In this document: positions 16,461 through 25,668 of the stretch, piece by piece | Numbering within the stretch: the first letter of the stretch is position 1 | Layout: each line of letters starts with the position of its first letter | DNA from: Glycomyces sp. YM15 | GTDB taxonomy: Bacteria > Actinomycetota > Actinomycetes > Mycobacteriales > Micromonosporaceae | Length of the DNA stretch: 64,000 bases | Direction: 5' to 3' | NCBI RefSeq assembly: GCF_016918015.1 | Contig: NZ_JAERMK010000015.1 | Span: forward strand, 73,133 to 137,132 | The notes under the pieces: model-generated | The model's database searches: none | What the model was told of the DNA's origin: nothing | The model's input: only the letters and a program-made list of their open reading frames with translations | Translations under genes and position numbers: made by a program

Positions 16461-17639
16461 ATGAGTTTGCCGCCGCTGGTCGAACCAGCCTCTGAGCTGT
16501 CGGTCGACGAGGTGCGCCGCTATTCGCGCCACCTCATCATCCCCGACGTCGCCATGGACGGTCAGAAACGACTCAAGAACGCCAAGGTGCTCTGTGTGGG
16601 CGCGGGCGGCCTCGGGTCCCCCGCCCTGATGTACCTGGCCGCGGCCGGGGTCGGCACGATCGGCATCGCCGAGTTCGACACCGTCGACGAGTCGAACCTG
16701 CAGCGCCAGATCATCCACGGCCAGTCCGACATCGGCCGCCCCAAGGCCGAGTCCGCCGCCGCCTCGATCCGCGAGATCAACCCGTACGTCGACGTCGTCA
16801 TCCACAACACGGTGCTCGACAACGACAACGTGTTCGAGATCTTCGGGCAGTACGACCTCATCGTCGACGGCACCGACAACTTCGCCACCCGCTACATGGT
16901 CAACGACGCGGCCGTGCTGCTCGGCAAGCCGTACGTGTGGGGCTCGATCTACCGCTTCGACGGCCAGGCCTCGGTCTTCTGGGCCGACCAGGGCCCGTGC
17001 TACCGCTGCCTCTACCCCGAGCCCCCGCCTCCCGGCATGGTCCCCAGCTGCGCCGAGGGCGGCGTGCTCGGCGTCCTCTGCGCCTCGATCGGCTCGATCC
17101 AGGTCACCGAGGCCATCAAGCTCCTCACCGGCATCGGCGACCCGCTCGTCGGCTCGCTCATGGTCTACGACGCGCTCGAGATGACCTACCGCAAGATCAA
17201 GGTCCGCAAGGACCCCAACTGCGCGGTCTGCGGCCCCAACGCCACCGTCACCGAGCTCATCGACTACGAGGACTTCTGCGGTTCCGTGACCGACGAAGCG
17301 GCGGAGGCCGTCATCGGTTCGACGATCACCGCCCGTGAACTCGAGACGTGGATCAAGGAAGGCCGCGACATCGACCTCATCGACGTGCGCGAGCCCGCCG
17401 AGTACGAGATCGTGCGCATCCCCGGCTCGCGGCTGATCCCCAAGGGCGACATCGTCTCCGGTGCCGCGCTCGCCGATCTGCCCACCGAGAGGCAGGCCGT
17501 GTTCTACTGCAAGGCGGGCGTCCGCTCCGCCGAGGCGCTGGCCGCGGCGAAGGCCGCCGGCCTGAAGAACGCGGTCCACGTCCAGGGCGGCGTGCTCGGC
17601 TGGATCAACCAGGTCGATCCCAGCCTGCCCACCTACTAA
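16461..17639 (+). CDS. moeZ: MoeZ: adenylyltransferase/sulfurtransferase (ThiF-rhodanese fusion)
   Basis: 392 residues. N-terminal E1-like ThiF/MoeB domain: VGAGGLGS (about 46-53), QRQIIHG, VDGTDNF, and two zinc CxxC pairs (CYRCLYP and CAVCG). C-terminal rhodanese domain with catalytic Cys350 in FYCKAGVRS. It activates the C-terminus of small sulfur-carrier proteins (molybdopterin, cysteine and thio-metabolite routes) by adenylation and then sulfur transfer. There is no ribosome site before the ATG at 16461, and a CATTAT element about 12 bases upstream would fit a leaderless transcript. It is the last gene of its run, ending at a 14-bp hairpin. Confidence 0.95.
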   Translation: MSLPPLVEPASELSVDEVRRYSRHLIIPDVAMDGQKRLKNAKVLCVGAGGLGSPALMYLAAAGVGTIGIAEFDTVDESNLQRQIIHGQSDIGRPKAESAAASIREINPYVDVVIHNTVLDNDNVFEIFGQYDLIVDGTDNFATRYMVNDAAVLLGKPYVWGSIYRFDGQASVFWADQGPCYRCLYPEPPPPGMVPSCAEGGVLGVLCASIGSIQVTEAIKLLTGIGDPLVGSLMVYDALEMTYRKIKVRKDPNCAVCGPNATVTELIDYEDFCGSVTDEAAEAVIGSTITARELETWIKEGRDIDLIDVREPAEYEIVRIPGSRLIPKGDIVSGAALADLPTERQAVFYCKAGVRSAEALAAAKAAGLKNAVHVQGGVLGWINQVDPSLPTY

Positions 17640-17655
17640 GGGGTACAACGACATC

Positions 17656-17687
17656 GAAGGGCGTGCGGCTCAGGCCGCACGCCCTTC
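17656..17687 (+). terminator. Terminator after moeZ
   Basis: Perfect 14-bp stem (17656-17669 with 17674-17687), loop TCAG, 16 bp after the moeZ stop. Confidence 0.85.
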
Positions 17688-17812
17688 GCCGTACCCTCCA
17701 TAGTGCGATTTGGTTGCCTCGGCCGGATATGAGATTTCGAACCCCTGGTGTTCAATGAATTCCCATGATGGGGCATTGACTCTCGCTTGACCGGTTCCGT
17801 ACCCTCGCAAGG

Positions 17813-18706
17813 ATGATCCGCATTAGCGAAGCCGTCTCCCGTCGCCTCAACCCCACCCGCCGCAACCTCCTCCGGATCGGCGTGCCCGCCGCGGCCGTCC
17901 TCGTCGGGGGCGGCGCGATAGCCACGGTGGCCGCGAACGCCTCGGAAGGCGGACTCGACTCGTTCTTCGGCCCGTCCCGCGAAGAACTCGAAGCCGACCT
18001 CAAGAGCCGGATCGACGAGTACCTCGCGGGCACCGGCACCGCCGTCGAAGCCTCCGTCGCCATCGAGCGCGGCGACATGCACCTCGACTACAACCCCGAG
18101 CAGACGCACATCACCGCCTCCATCGTCAAAGTCGAGATCCTCGCGATGGTCCAGCAGTACTGGGGTTCGGTCGACGCGATCCCGGAGGACCAGCGAGAGC
18201 AGTTGCAGCTCATGATCACCGAGTCCGACAACGGCTCGACGACCACTCTCTACAACTACCTCGGCGGCGCCGCGGCCCTCGAGGCCGCGCATGAGCGCTA
18301 CGGCCTCCAGAACACCACCGTCGACGCCCAGGGCCGCTGGGGCGTCGGCTGGTCCAGCGCCCCGGACCAGCTCATCCTCACCGACCTCAACCTCTTCGAG
18401 GGCGTCCTCACCGGCGAGCAGGTCGACCTCGGCCGCGAACTCATGGGCGCCGTCATCGAAGAGCAGGCCTGGGGCATCTCGGCCGCCGCCACGGAAGGCG
18501 AGACCGTCTGGCTCAAGAACGGCTGGGACGTCGAGTCGCAGCTCGACGGGCTCTGGGTCGTCAACTCGATCGGCGTCCTCGGCGGCGACGGCGACGACCC
18601 GGTCAAGCTCGCCGTCCTCACCAGCGGTGCCGTCGACGACGTCGAGGGCATCCCGATCGTGGAGGAGATCGCCAGGATCGCCCGCGACGTCATCGAGAGC
18701 GAATAG
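17813..18706 (+). CDS. Exported beta-lactamase-fold serine hydrolase 1
   Basis: 297 residues. An N-terminal RRNLLR followed by a hydrophobic segment (about 22-42) suggests Tat export. The mature part has the three motifs of the class A beta-lactamase / PBP fold in order and spacing: S103-x-x-K106 (SIVK), S138-D-N140 and K235-N-G237. I do not see an ExxLN omega-loop motif, so lactam hydrolysis is doubtful; a peptidoglycan or ester hydrolase role is equally likely. It is followed by a paralogue on the same strand, each gene with its own hairpin, so they are probably transcribed separately. Confidence 0.85.
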   Translation: MIRISEAVSRRLNPTRRNLLRIGVPAAAVLVGGGAIATVAANASEGGLDSFFGPSREELEADLKSRIDEYLAGTGTAVEASVAIERGDMHLDYNPEQTHITASIVKVEILAMVQQYWGSVDAIPEDQREQLQLMITESDNGSTTTLYNYLGGAAALEAAHERYGLQNTTVDAQGRWGVGWSSAPDQLILTDLNLFEGVLTGEQVDLGRELMGAVIEEQAWGISAAATEGETVWLKNGWDVESQLDGLWVVNSIGVLGGDGDDPVKLAVLTSGAVDDVEGIPIVEEIARIARDVIESE

Positions 18707-18736
18707 CGAGACGCTCAGCGGCGCAGACGAAGTCAC

Positions 18737-18764
18737 CGGGCGCCCGGCCGGAGCCGGGCGCCCG
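18737..18764 (+). terminator. Hairpin between the two serine hydrolase genes
   Basis: 12-bp inverted repeat (18737-18748 with 18753-18764) around a CGGA loop, 30 bp after the first gene's stop. Confidence 0.65.
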
Positions 18765-18843
18765 CGGTGCGTCCGGGACCCTCCAGACGTGAACGAGGGC
18801 ACCGCCCTTCGCAAGACCCGAGACTGTTTCATACTCTTGCTCA

Positions 18844-19722
18844 ATGACGCAGCACACCCCCGAACGCCGTCCCCCCATGCCCTCCCGCCGCACCGTCCTG
18901 CGCGCCGGCATCCCCGCCGCCGTGGCCCTCGCCGGAGGAACCGCCCTCTACGGCGCCACTGCCGCCTCCGCCGCCGGACCGACGGACGCCGAGCTCTCGA
19001 CCGAACTCACCAACCGCGTCAAGACCTACCTGGCCACCACGGGAACGCAGACCGTCGCCTCAGTCGCGGTCTCGCGCAGCACCACTCGCCTCGTCACCGC
19101 CAACAAGACCCTGATCCACGACACCGCCTCCATCGTCAAGATGGAGATCCTCCTGATGCTGCTGGAGAAGTACAGCTCCGTGAGCGCGATCCCCGCCGAC
19201 ATCCGGGAGCACGCGCGCCAGATGATCATCTGGTCCAACAACGACTCCGCCACCAAGGTGTACAACCACCTCGGCGGCTGCAACGCGCTCAAGGCCGCCC
19301 ACACCCGCTACGGCCTGCAGTACACGAAGGCCTCCTCCGACTGCCGCTGGGGCCTGACCACCACCAACGTCACCGACCAGCTGAAGATCATGGGTCAGCT
19401 GCTCTACAAGGGGCGGCTCACCCAGTCCGAGGTGGACCATGCGCGCTGGCTCATGGGCGGCGTCGCCTCCGTGCAGCGGTGGGGCGTCAGCGCCGCGCTG
19501 AAGACCGGCGAGAAGGTCTGGATCAAGAACGGTTGGGACTCCCGCTCCTCGCTCGGCGGCCTGTGGGTCGTCAACTCGTGCGGGATCATCACCAAGCCGG
19601 GCGCCGTCTCGATCCGGATGGCGATCCTGACCAGCAAGGCCCCCAACGAGTCCAAAGGCATCGCCATCGTCAAGGAGATCGCCAAGATCTCCCGCTCGGT
19701 CATCGACAAGGCCGTGCTCTAG
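18844..19722 (+). CDS. Exported beta-lactamase-fold serine hydrolase 2
   Basis: 292 residues and paralogous to the gene before it. Twin-arginine motif SRRTVLRAG at residues 14-22, hydrophobic stretch, and a likely cleavage site after ASA near residue 43. Catalytic motifs: S96-x-x-K99, S131-N-N133 (the central Asp of SDN is Asn here) and K-N-G in WIKNGWD. Two Cys residues (GGCNAL and SSDCRW) could form a disulfide absent from the first copy. No ExxLN is seen. The activity is unknown; the SNN change separates it from typical class A lactamases. Confidence 0.85.
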   Translation: MTQHTPERRPPMPSRRTVLRAGIPAAVALAGGTALYGATAASAAGPTDAELSTELTNRVKTYLATTGTQTVASVAVSRSTTRLVTANKTLIHDTASIVKMEILLMLLEKYSSVSAIPADIREHARQMIIWSNNDSATKVYNHLGGCNALKAAHTRYGLQYTKASSDCRWGLTTTNVTDQLKIMGQLLYKGRLTQSEVDHARWLMGGVASVQRWGVSAALKTGEKVWIKNGWDSRSSLGGLWVVNSCGIITKPGAVSIRMAILTSKAPNESKGIAIVKEIAKISRSVIDKAVL

Positions 19723-19731
19723 GCATGGAAA

Positions 19732-19761
19732 AGCGGCCCGGACCGTAAGGCCCGGGCCGCT
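19732..19761 (+). terminator. Terminator after serine hydrolase 2
   Basis: 10-bp stem AGCGGCCCGG / CCGGGCCGCT (19732-19741 with 19752-19761), 9 bp after the stop. Confidence 0.75.
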
Positions 19762-19775
19762 CTGCATCGTCGAGC

Positions 19776-19894
19776 ACCGGCTGTGTTGGCCGCTACCGTC
19801 CCTTCGCTTCGCTCAGTACCGGCTGGTTGGCCGCTACCGTCCCTTCGCTTCGCTCAGTACCGGCTGGTTGGCCGCTACCGTCCCTTCGCTTCGC

Positions 19895-19906
<12 letters not shown>
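19776..19906. repeat. Tandem repeat of the ahcY gene end (41-bp unit)
   Basis: Copies at 19776-19817 (42 bp, one extra base), 19818-19858 and 19859-19899. The last runs into the ahcY stop codon (19895-19897) and its final codons. On the minus strand each unit carries CCGGTACTGA, the true ahcY end, followed by GCGAAGCGAAGGGACGGTAG. Confidence 0.92.
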
Positions 19907-21343
<1,437 letters not shown>

Positions 21344-21458
21344 GGCAGAAATGCTACGCGCCGCGCCTCGAAGACCTGAACAACGCCACTGCTGGGGCAG
21401 CCTGGAGCACTGAGGCGGACGCCACGGAAAAAAATTTTCCGGCAACGCGTGTTTCGGC

Positions 21459-21486
21459 TTGACACTGCCGGGGCTGTGGGTAATAT
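21459..21486 (+). promoter_or_regulatory. Near-consensus sigma-70-type promoter
   Basis: TTGACA (21459-21464), a 16-base spacer and TAATAT (21481-21486), predicting transcription from about 21493. Such a close match to both hexamers is rare in this GC-rich window. Confidence 0.75.
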
Positions 21487-21492
21487 TGCAGA

Positions 21493-21611
21493 TACACAGC
21501 GTCACGGAGATGCGGAGGGCCCACAGGGTCCGGAACCATCACCGAGGCGCCGGGGAATACCAAACCGGGGGGAGTGCCGGGCGGTCTGGGGTGGCCGCCC
21601 GGCACATTTTT
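21493..21611 (+). ncRNA. Candidate small RNA or attenuated leader
   Basis: About 119 nt between a near-consensus promoter and a classical intrinsic terminator: 11-bp stem (21574-21584 with 21595-21605) followed by A and five T. The body is G-rich with several possible short stems and no open frame with a ribosome site. It ends 73 nt before the ATG of the acetyltransferase gene, so it may be an independent small RNA or a leader that controls that gene. I compared it by eye with SAM, SAH and c-di-AMP riboswitch signatures and could not match it. Confidence 0.55.
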
Positions 21612-21683
21612 GCGCACTGAACGCGATGCGTTTTCACTAAATCACTTGCGCCCCATCCCGTGATGCGGGACGGTACTGGGGCC

Positions 21684-22712
21684 ATGAGTGACATTGAGAT
21701 TCTCCCGATCGATCCCCTCGACACCGACCTCGTCGGGGCGTGGATCGCCATGCAGAACGCCGTCATCGAGCACGACCGGCCCGGTGACGCCCCCTACAGC
21801 CCCGCTCACCAGCGGCTCCGTCTGCTCCTCTATCCGTCGGCCATCGATGTCGAGCGCTACGCGGCCCGCGTCGACGGTTTGATCGTCGGCGCCTTCGAAC
21901 TCGTCCTCTTCCTCAAGGACAACCAGCACCTGGCGAGCTTCGAGCTCGAGGTCCACCCCGACCACCGCCGCCATGGCATCGGCTCCCGCCTGCTCGAGTT
22001 CCTGGAGCAGCGCGTCGCCGAACGCGGCCGCGACACGCTCCTGTCCGGCGTCGCCGAGACCGTCGAGGACGCGCCGACCGTCGACCACGCGGGCCGCGAG
22101 TTCGCCAAGGCCCGCGGCTACGCCGCCGTCGACAACGAGATCCACCGCCGCAACGACCTCTTCGCCGTGAACGACGACGACCTCGCGAAGCGCTACGACG
22201 ACGCGTGGGCCAAGGCCGCCGGGTACGAGCTCGTGCAGTGGGTCAACCACGCCCCCGAGGACATCGTCGAGGGCATCGCCGCCATGCGCGCCCGCATGTA
22301 CACCGACCCGCCCATGGGCGAGGAGCTGGACATCCGGCCGGCCGTCTTCGACGTCGAGCGGGTCCGCGACGAGGAGCGCGTGCGCGCCGACCGCGGCGAA
22401 CTCCAGCTCGCCGCCGCCGTCAGGCACGTCGAGTCCGGCGAGGTCGCCGGGATGACCGACATCCTCGTGAGCCCCGGCAGCGAACTCCATGCGGGCCAGA
22501 ACGACACGATCGTCGACCCGGCCCACCGAGGCAAGCGGCTCGGGACGATCCTCAAGATCGCCAACCAGCGCCTGCTGCGCGAGTACCGGCCGAGGCTCCG
22601 GTACGTGCACACCTGGAACGCCGAGGTCAACAGCCACATGATCGCCATCAACGAGGCCGTCGGCTACCGCCGCTTCTGCCGCGACATCGACGTGCAGAAG
22701 AAGCTCTCCTAA
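21684..22712 (+). CDS. Double-domain GNAT acetyltransferase
   Basis: 342 residues from the ATG at 21684; a GTG at 21660 is possible. Two GNAT domains in tandem: the first has the acetyl-CoA loop HRRHGIGSRLLEFL (about residues 95-108), the second HRGKRLGTILKIAN (about 278-291) with VNSHMIAINEAVGYR near the end. Two-domain GNATs of this type in actinobacteria acetylate small molecules or antibiotics in known cases; the substrate here is unknown. It lies downstream of the candidate small RNA and ends at a 14-bp hairpin shared with convergent manA. Confidence 0.9.
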   Translation: MSDIEILPIDPLDTDLVGAWIAMQNAVIEHDRPGDAPYSPAHQRLRLLLYPSAIDVERYAARVDGLIVGAFELVLFLKDNQHLASFELEVHPDHRRHGIGSRLLEFLEQRVAERGRDTLLSGVAETVEDAPTVDHAGREFAKARGYAAVDNEIHRRNDLFAVNDDDLAKRYDDAWAKAAGYELVQWVNHAPEDIVEGIAAMRARMYTDPPMGEELDIRPAVFDVERVRDEERVRADRGELQLAAAVRHVESGEVAGMTDILVSPGSELHAGQNDTIVDPAHRGKRLGTILKIANQRLLREYRPRLRYVHTWNAEVNSHMIAINEAVGYRRFCRDIDVQKKLS

Positions 22713-22758
22713 CACGCAGGAGTCCCCACGTCGTTCAACGGCAGAGCGCAGATGGCAA

Positions 22759-22789
22759 ACCGGCCCGGACGTTGCACGTCCGGGCCGGT
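22759..22789. terminator. Bidirectional hairpin between the GNAT gene and manA
   Basis: Perfect 14-bp stem (22759-22772 with 22776-22789) with a TGC loop, between two convergent genes. Confidence 0.8.
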
Positions 22790-22806
22790 CTCTCGCTTTG
22801 CGGGCG

Positions 22807-23955
22807 TCACGCGCTGGCGATGAACAGCTCGCCCTCGCCGCTCGCAGTGATCGGGCCGGCCGTGCCCGCCGAGAACGCCGCGCGGCCGGGGTGCAGCGCG
22901 ACCTCGCCCTGATCGTCGGCGACGGTGACGTTCCCGCCGGTGCTCAGGCAGATGCGCGGGCCGTCGATGTCGATCCGGATCGGCTCGCCCGTGAGCTCGA
23001 CGCGCCGCAGCGCGAAGTCCTCGATGGGGACCGGCCACGAGCGCACCGGCCCGGCGTCCTCGATGAGCGCACGCGGCTCGTCGATCGCGTTGAAGTCCAA
23101 GACCCGCAGCAGTTCCGGCACGTCGACGCGCTTGTTCGTCAGGCCGCCGCGGAGCACGTTGTCGCTCGCGGCCATGATCTCCACGCCGAAGCCCTTGAGA
23201 TACGCGTGCAGGTTCCCCGCGGGCATGTACACGCCCTCACCGGGCTGCAGCGTGATGTGGTTGAGCAGCAGGCTCACCAGGACGCCCGGGTCGTCGGGGT
23301 AGGTGCGGGCCAGGTTCACCAGGTCCGCCGCGTCTGCGGTCCCGAGTTCGGACGCCGCCTTCGCGGCGGCGTCGATGATGCCGCGGCATTCCTCGCGGCC
23401 GAGGCCGAGCAGGTCCGGTACGGCCCGGCGCAGGCCCGCCTTCGGGTCGCGCAGCGTGGCGCACAGCGTCTCGAGCTCGGAGAGGCCGAGCGCTTCGATG
23501 TCGGCGGCGGCCGCGAGCGGGTCGCGGAAGCCGCACATCGCGCGGAACTCGGTGAGGGCCACCAGGAGTTCGGGCTTGTGGTTGTCGTCGACGTAGTTGC
23601 GGTAGGCCATGTCGATGCCGATGCGCATCTCGCGCTGGTGGCCCGAGTTGGCCTGGCGCAGGTTCGGGTGCGCCTGGAGCGACAGCGGCTTCCCGGCGGC
23701 GAGCAGCTTCAGCAGGAACGGCAGTTTCGGGCCGAAGCGGTCGAGGACGCGCCGGCCGAGCATCTCGGCGGGCGCCGAGGCGATGGCGTCGTCCAGGGGA
23801 CGGCCGTCGTGGAGGGTCGAGGGGGCGCTGTGGTGGGCGCCGAGCCATTCCTCGGCTTCGGGGAGGTCGGCGGGGACCTCCCGGCCCTGCAACTGGGCGA
23901 TGTCGACTTGCGATCCCCACGCGTAGTTGCGGATGACACCGTAGAGCCCCTGCAC
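22807..23955 (-). CDS. manA: Mannose-6-phosphate isomerase, class I
   Basis: 382 residues. It interconverts fructose-6-phosphate and mannose-6-phosphate, the entry to GDP-mannose and mannosylated wall lipids. Type I signatures: zinc ligands in LSLQAHP (about residues 97-103), the Glu in HKPELLVAL, and His in PAGNLHAYL, with the EIMAASDNVLRGGLTNKRVDV block. It lies downstream of the SIS and manB genes on the same strand, but a hairpin separates it from them, so it may have its own promoter. Confidence 0.95.
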   Translation of the reverse strand: MQGLYGVIRNYAWGSQVDIAQLQGREVPADLPEAEEWLGAHHSAPSTLHDGRPLDDAIASAPAEMLGRRVLDRFGPKLPFLLKLLAAGKPLSLQAHPNLRQANSGHQREMRIGIDMAYRNYVDDNHKPELLVALTEFRAMCGFRDPLAAAADIEALGLSELETLCATLRDPKAGLRRAVPDLLGLGREECRGIIDAAAKAASELGTADAADLVNLARTYPDDPGVLVSLLLNHITLQPGEGVYMPAGNLHAYLKGFGVEIMAASDNVLRGGLTNKRVDVPELLRVLDFNAIDEPRALIEDAGPVRSWPVPIEDFALRRVELTGEPIRIDIDGPRICLSTGGNVTVADDQGEVALHPGRAAFSAGTAGPITASGEGELFIASA

Positions 23956-24047
23956 CGCCGCTCCTCACTGTTCGGGTTGAAGGCCTCAACTCTAACGGTT
24001 CGGCCCGCGCGGCTCGCGGCCCCGGCCCGTCTGCGTCCAGGACGCGG

Positions 24048-24080
24048 AAGGCCGCGGACGGCGATCCCGTCCGCGGCCTT
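24048..24080 (-). terminator. Hairpin between the SIS gene and manA
   Basis: 14-bp stem (24048-24061 with 24067-24080) and a CGATC loop, 27 bp after the SIS gene stop on the minus strand; the arm begins and ends with AAGG/CCTT. Confidence 0.75.
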
Positions 24081-24107
24081 GAAAGCGTTGCCGTCCTTGC
24101 GATTCGG

Positions 24108-25301
24108 TTAATCCGATCCGAGGGTGGCGTCCTTCATCTCGGAGACGGCCGGGACGCGCATCGGGTCGAGGCCGTGGAGGAGCGCCAGGTACACCGACGC
24201 GAAGTCGGGGACGGCGATGAGCGAGGCGAGCCGCTCGAGCGCGCAGCCGCCTTCGGCGGGGATCACGTCGCAGCGGACGCCGCGGCGGGAGGCCAGGTCG
24301 GCGATGGCGTCGGCGCGGCGCACGTCCGGTTTGGGGCCGGTGTCGTCGCCGTCGAGGCCGTCGTCGCGCATGAGCACGATCCGCAGCCGGGTCAGCTCGT
24401 CGTCGGTGGGGTCGGCGAAGATGTCGGTCTGGCCCTCCGCGAGCGAGCCGAAGACGCCGTCGAGGAGGCCGACGCGGCCGCGCCCGACCTCGCCGAGCTC
24501 ACCGGAGACCACCGGGTAGCGGGAGTTCGCGGCCAGCATGTCGCCGAAGCGGCGGGCGGCCACGCCGGCGAGCGGGCTCGAGCCCCACACCACGGGAATC
24601 GACCCGGCCAGGTTCATGGCGAGTTCCTTCGCCGGGTTGACGTACGCGTCGGCGTCGGGGCGGCAGCGTTCGGCGTCCTCGTCGAGCCGCCGGGCGGTCT
24701 CGGCGATGTCGGCCTCCACCAGGTTCACGAGCCCGAGTTCCCTGGCGGCCATGAGGACCGGGACGGTGAGCGCCCACAGGCTCAGGCGTGCGGGGGCGCG
24801 TCGGGGGACGGCCACGAACGAGGCGCGGGCGCGTTCGGCGAGGGCCTGCAGCTCCGAGTCCGGGGCGCCGATGGCGACCAGGCGCGCGCCTCGCCGAGCG
24901 GCGGCCTCGGCGGCGGCGAGCGCCTCCGGGCTGCGTCCCGAGGCCGAGACGGCGATGACGACGTCGGCCGCGCCGACCCAGCCGGGGACGCCGGCGGAGC
25001 GGTGCCCGAGGATCGGGACGGGGCAGCGGGGCCCGGCCACGGTCGCGAGGATGTCGCCGGTGCGCGCGGCGGTGCCGACGCCCGCGACGACGACCGCCCG
25101 GGGGCGGCCCTCCTCGGCGAGCGCGGTGAGTCCGGCGTCGGCGGCGAGTGCCGCGGACTCGCGGAGCTGCGGTCCGGCCGAGGCGAGCGCCCACAGGGCG
25201 CCGCCGGGCCGGATCGACTCGCTCAGGTCGCCTTCGATGCGTCGCTCGTCGGGGAGCCGATCGCCGGTGATCCCGGCGAGGCCGTCGTCCTCAAGACCCA
25301 T
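24108..25301 (-). CDS. SIS-domain protein (phosphomannose isomerase-like)
   Basis: 397 residues. It has a sugar isomerase fold: residues about 65-150 contain AVVVAGVGTAARTGDIL and DVVIAVSASGRSPEALAAA, the phosphosugar-binding Ser/Gly loop of SIS domains. The C-terminal half resembles bifunctional phosphoglucose/phosphomannose isomerases. The equivalent of Rv3256c, it is conserved between manB and manA. Catalysis is unproven in this family, and it may be regulatory or a true isomerase. It is followed by a hairpin and preceded by the dispersed-repeat pair and the Trm112 gene. Confidence 0.85.
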   Translation of the reverse strand: MGLEDDGLAGITGDRLPDERRIEGDLSESIRPGGALWALASAGPQLRESAALAADAGLTALAEEGRPRAVVVAGVGTAARTGDILATVAGPRCPVPILGHRSAGVPGWVGAADVVIAVSASGRSPEALAAAEAAARRGARLVAIGAPDSELQALAERARASFVAVPRRAPARLSLWALTVPVLMAARELGLVNLVEADIAETARRLDEDAERCRPDADAYVNPAKELAMNLAGSIPVVWGSSPLAGVAARRFGDMLAANSRYPVVSGELGEVGRGRVGLLDGVFGSLAEGQTDIFADPTDDELTRLRIVLMRDDGLDGDDTGPKPDVRRADAIADLASRRGVRCDVIPAEGGCALERLASLIAVPDFASVYLALLHGLDPMRVPAVSEMKDATLGSD

Positions 25302-25359
25302 GCTGTACTCCTCTTTGGCCGATGCGGCCTCGACGGTTCACTTCATTGCCGGGCTGTTC

Positions 25360-25418
25360 AAATCTACGGCTCGCAGGCGTCGCCGAGGGGGCAAACCTAC
25401 GGCTCGCGAGCGACGCCC
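25360..25418. repeat. Two direct copies of the dispersed repeat upstream of the SIS gene
   Basis: Copies at about 25360-25387 and 25392-25418, both reading GCGAGCCGTAG on the minus strand, with the GGCGACGC half intact in one and altered in the other. They lie in the 190-bp gap between the Trm112-like gene and the SIS gene. Confidence 0.8.
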
Positions 25419-25491
25419 GGAAGGCCTCTGGGCGGTTCGCCGGCGTTGCCGCGCTGCCGAATCGCGGCCCGCGGACGTCGCCGCGGTGCGG

Positions 25492-25665
25492 CTACTCCGG
25501 GCCGTCGAGGAGCATCACGGGGATGCCGTCCTCGACCCGGAAGACCTTGGCGCACTCCGAGCAGGTGAGCGCGTTCGCCTCCCGGTCGTACGAGAGCGGG
25601 GCGTGGTGGGGCTCAGGGCAGCGCAGCAGTTCGAGGAGCACTGGCTTGGGCGCGGTGGCGGGCAT
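25492..25665 (-). CDS. Trm112-family small zinc protein
   Basis: 57 residues, ATG at 25665, only three bases downstream of the manB stop. The sequence has the Trm112/UPF0434 pattern: LLELLRCPEPHHAPL, then LTCSECAKVFRVEDGIPVMLLD. Only three of the usual four Cys are present (one Cys in RCPEP, then CSEC); PEPHH in place of CPxC suggests His may serve as the fourth ligand. Trm112 proteins act as activators of methyltransferases; the partner in actinobacteria is not known. It forms an operon with manB. Confidence 0.88.
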   Translation of the reverse strand: MPATAPKPVLLELLRCPEPHHAPLSYDREANALTCSECAKVFRVEDGIPVMLLDGPE

Positions 25666-25668
25666 GGG

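Noticed and set aside
17813-19722. Calling the tandem pair beta-lactamases conferring resistance
   Set aside because: SxxK, S[DN]N and KNG are present, but the ExxLN omega-loop element is not seen, so only fold-level assignment is justified.
21487-21611. Known riboswitch (SAM, SAH or c-di-AMP type) in front of the GNAT gene or ahcY
   Set aside because: The GGGGAA...CCAA...GGGG words recall the c-di-AMP motif, but the required later conserved blocks are missing, and SAM/SAH core motifs are absent. The promoter and terminator point away from ahcY.
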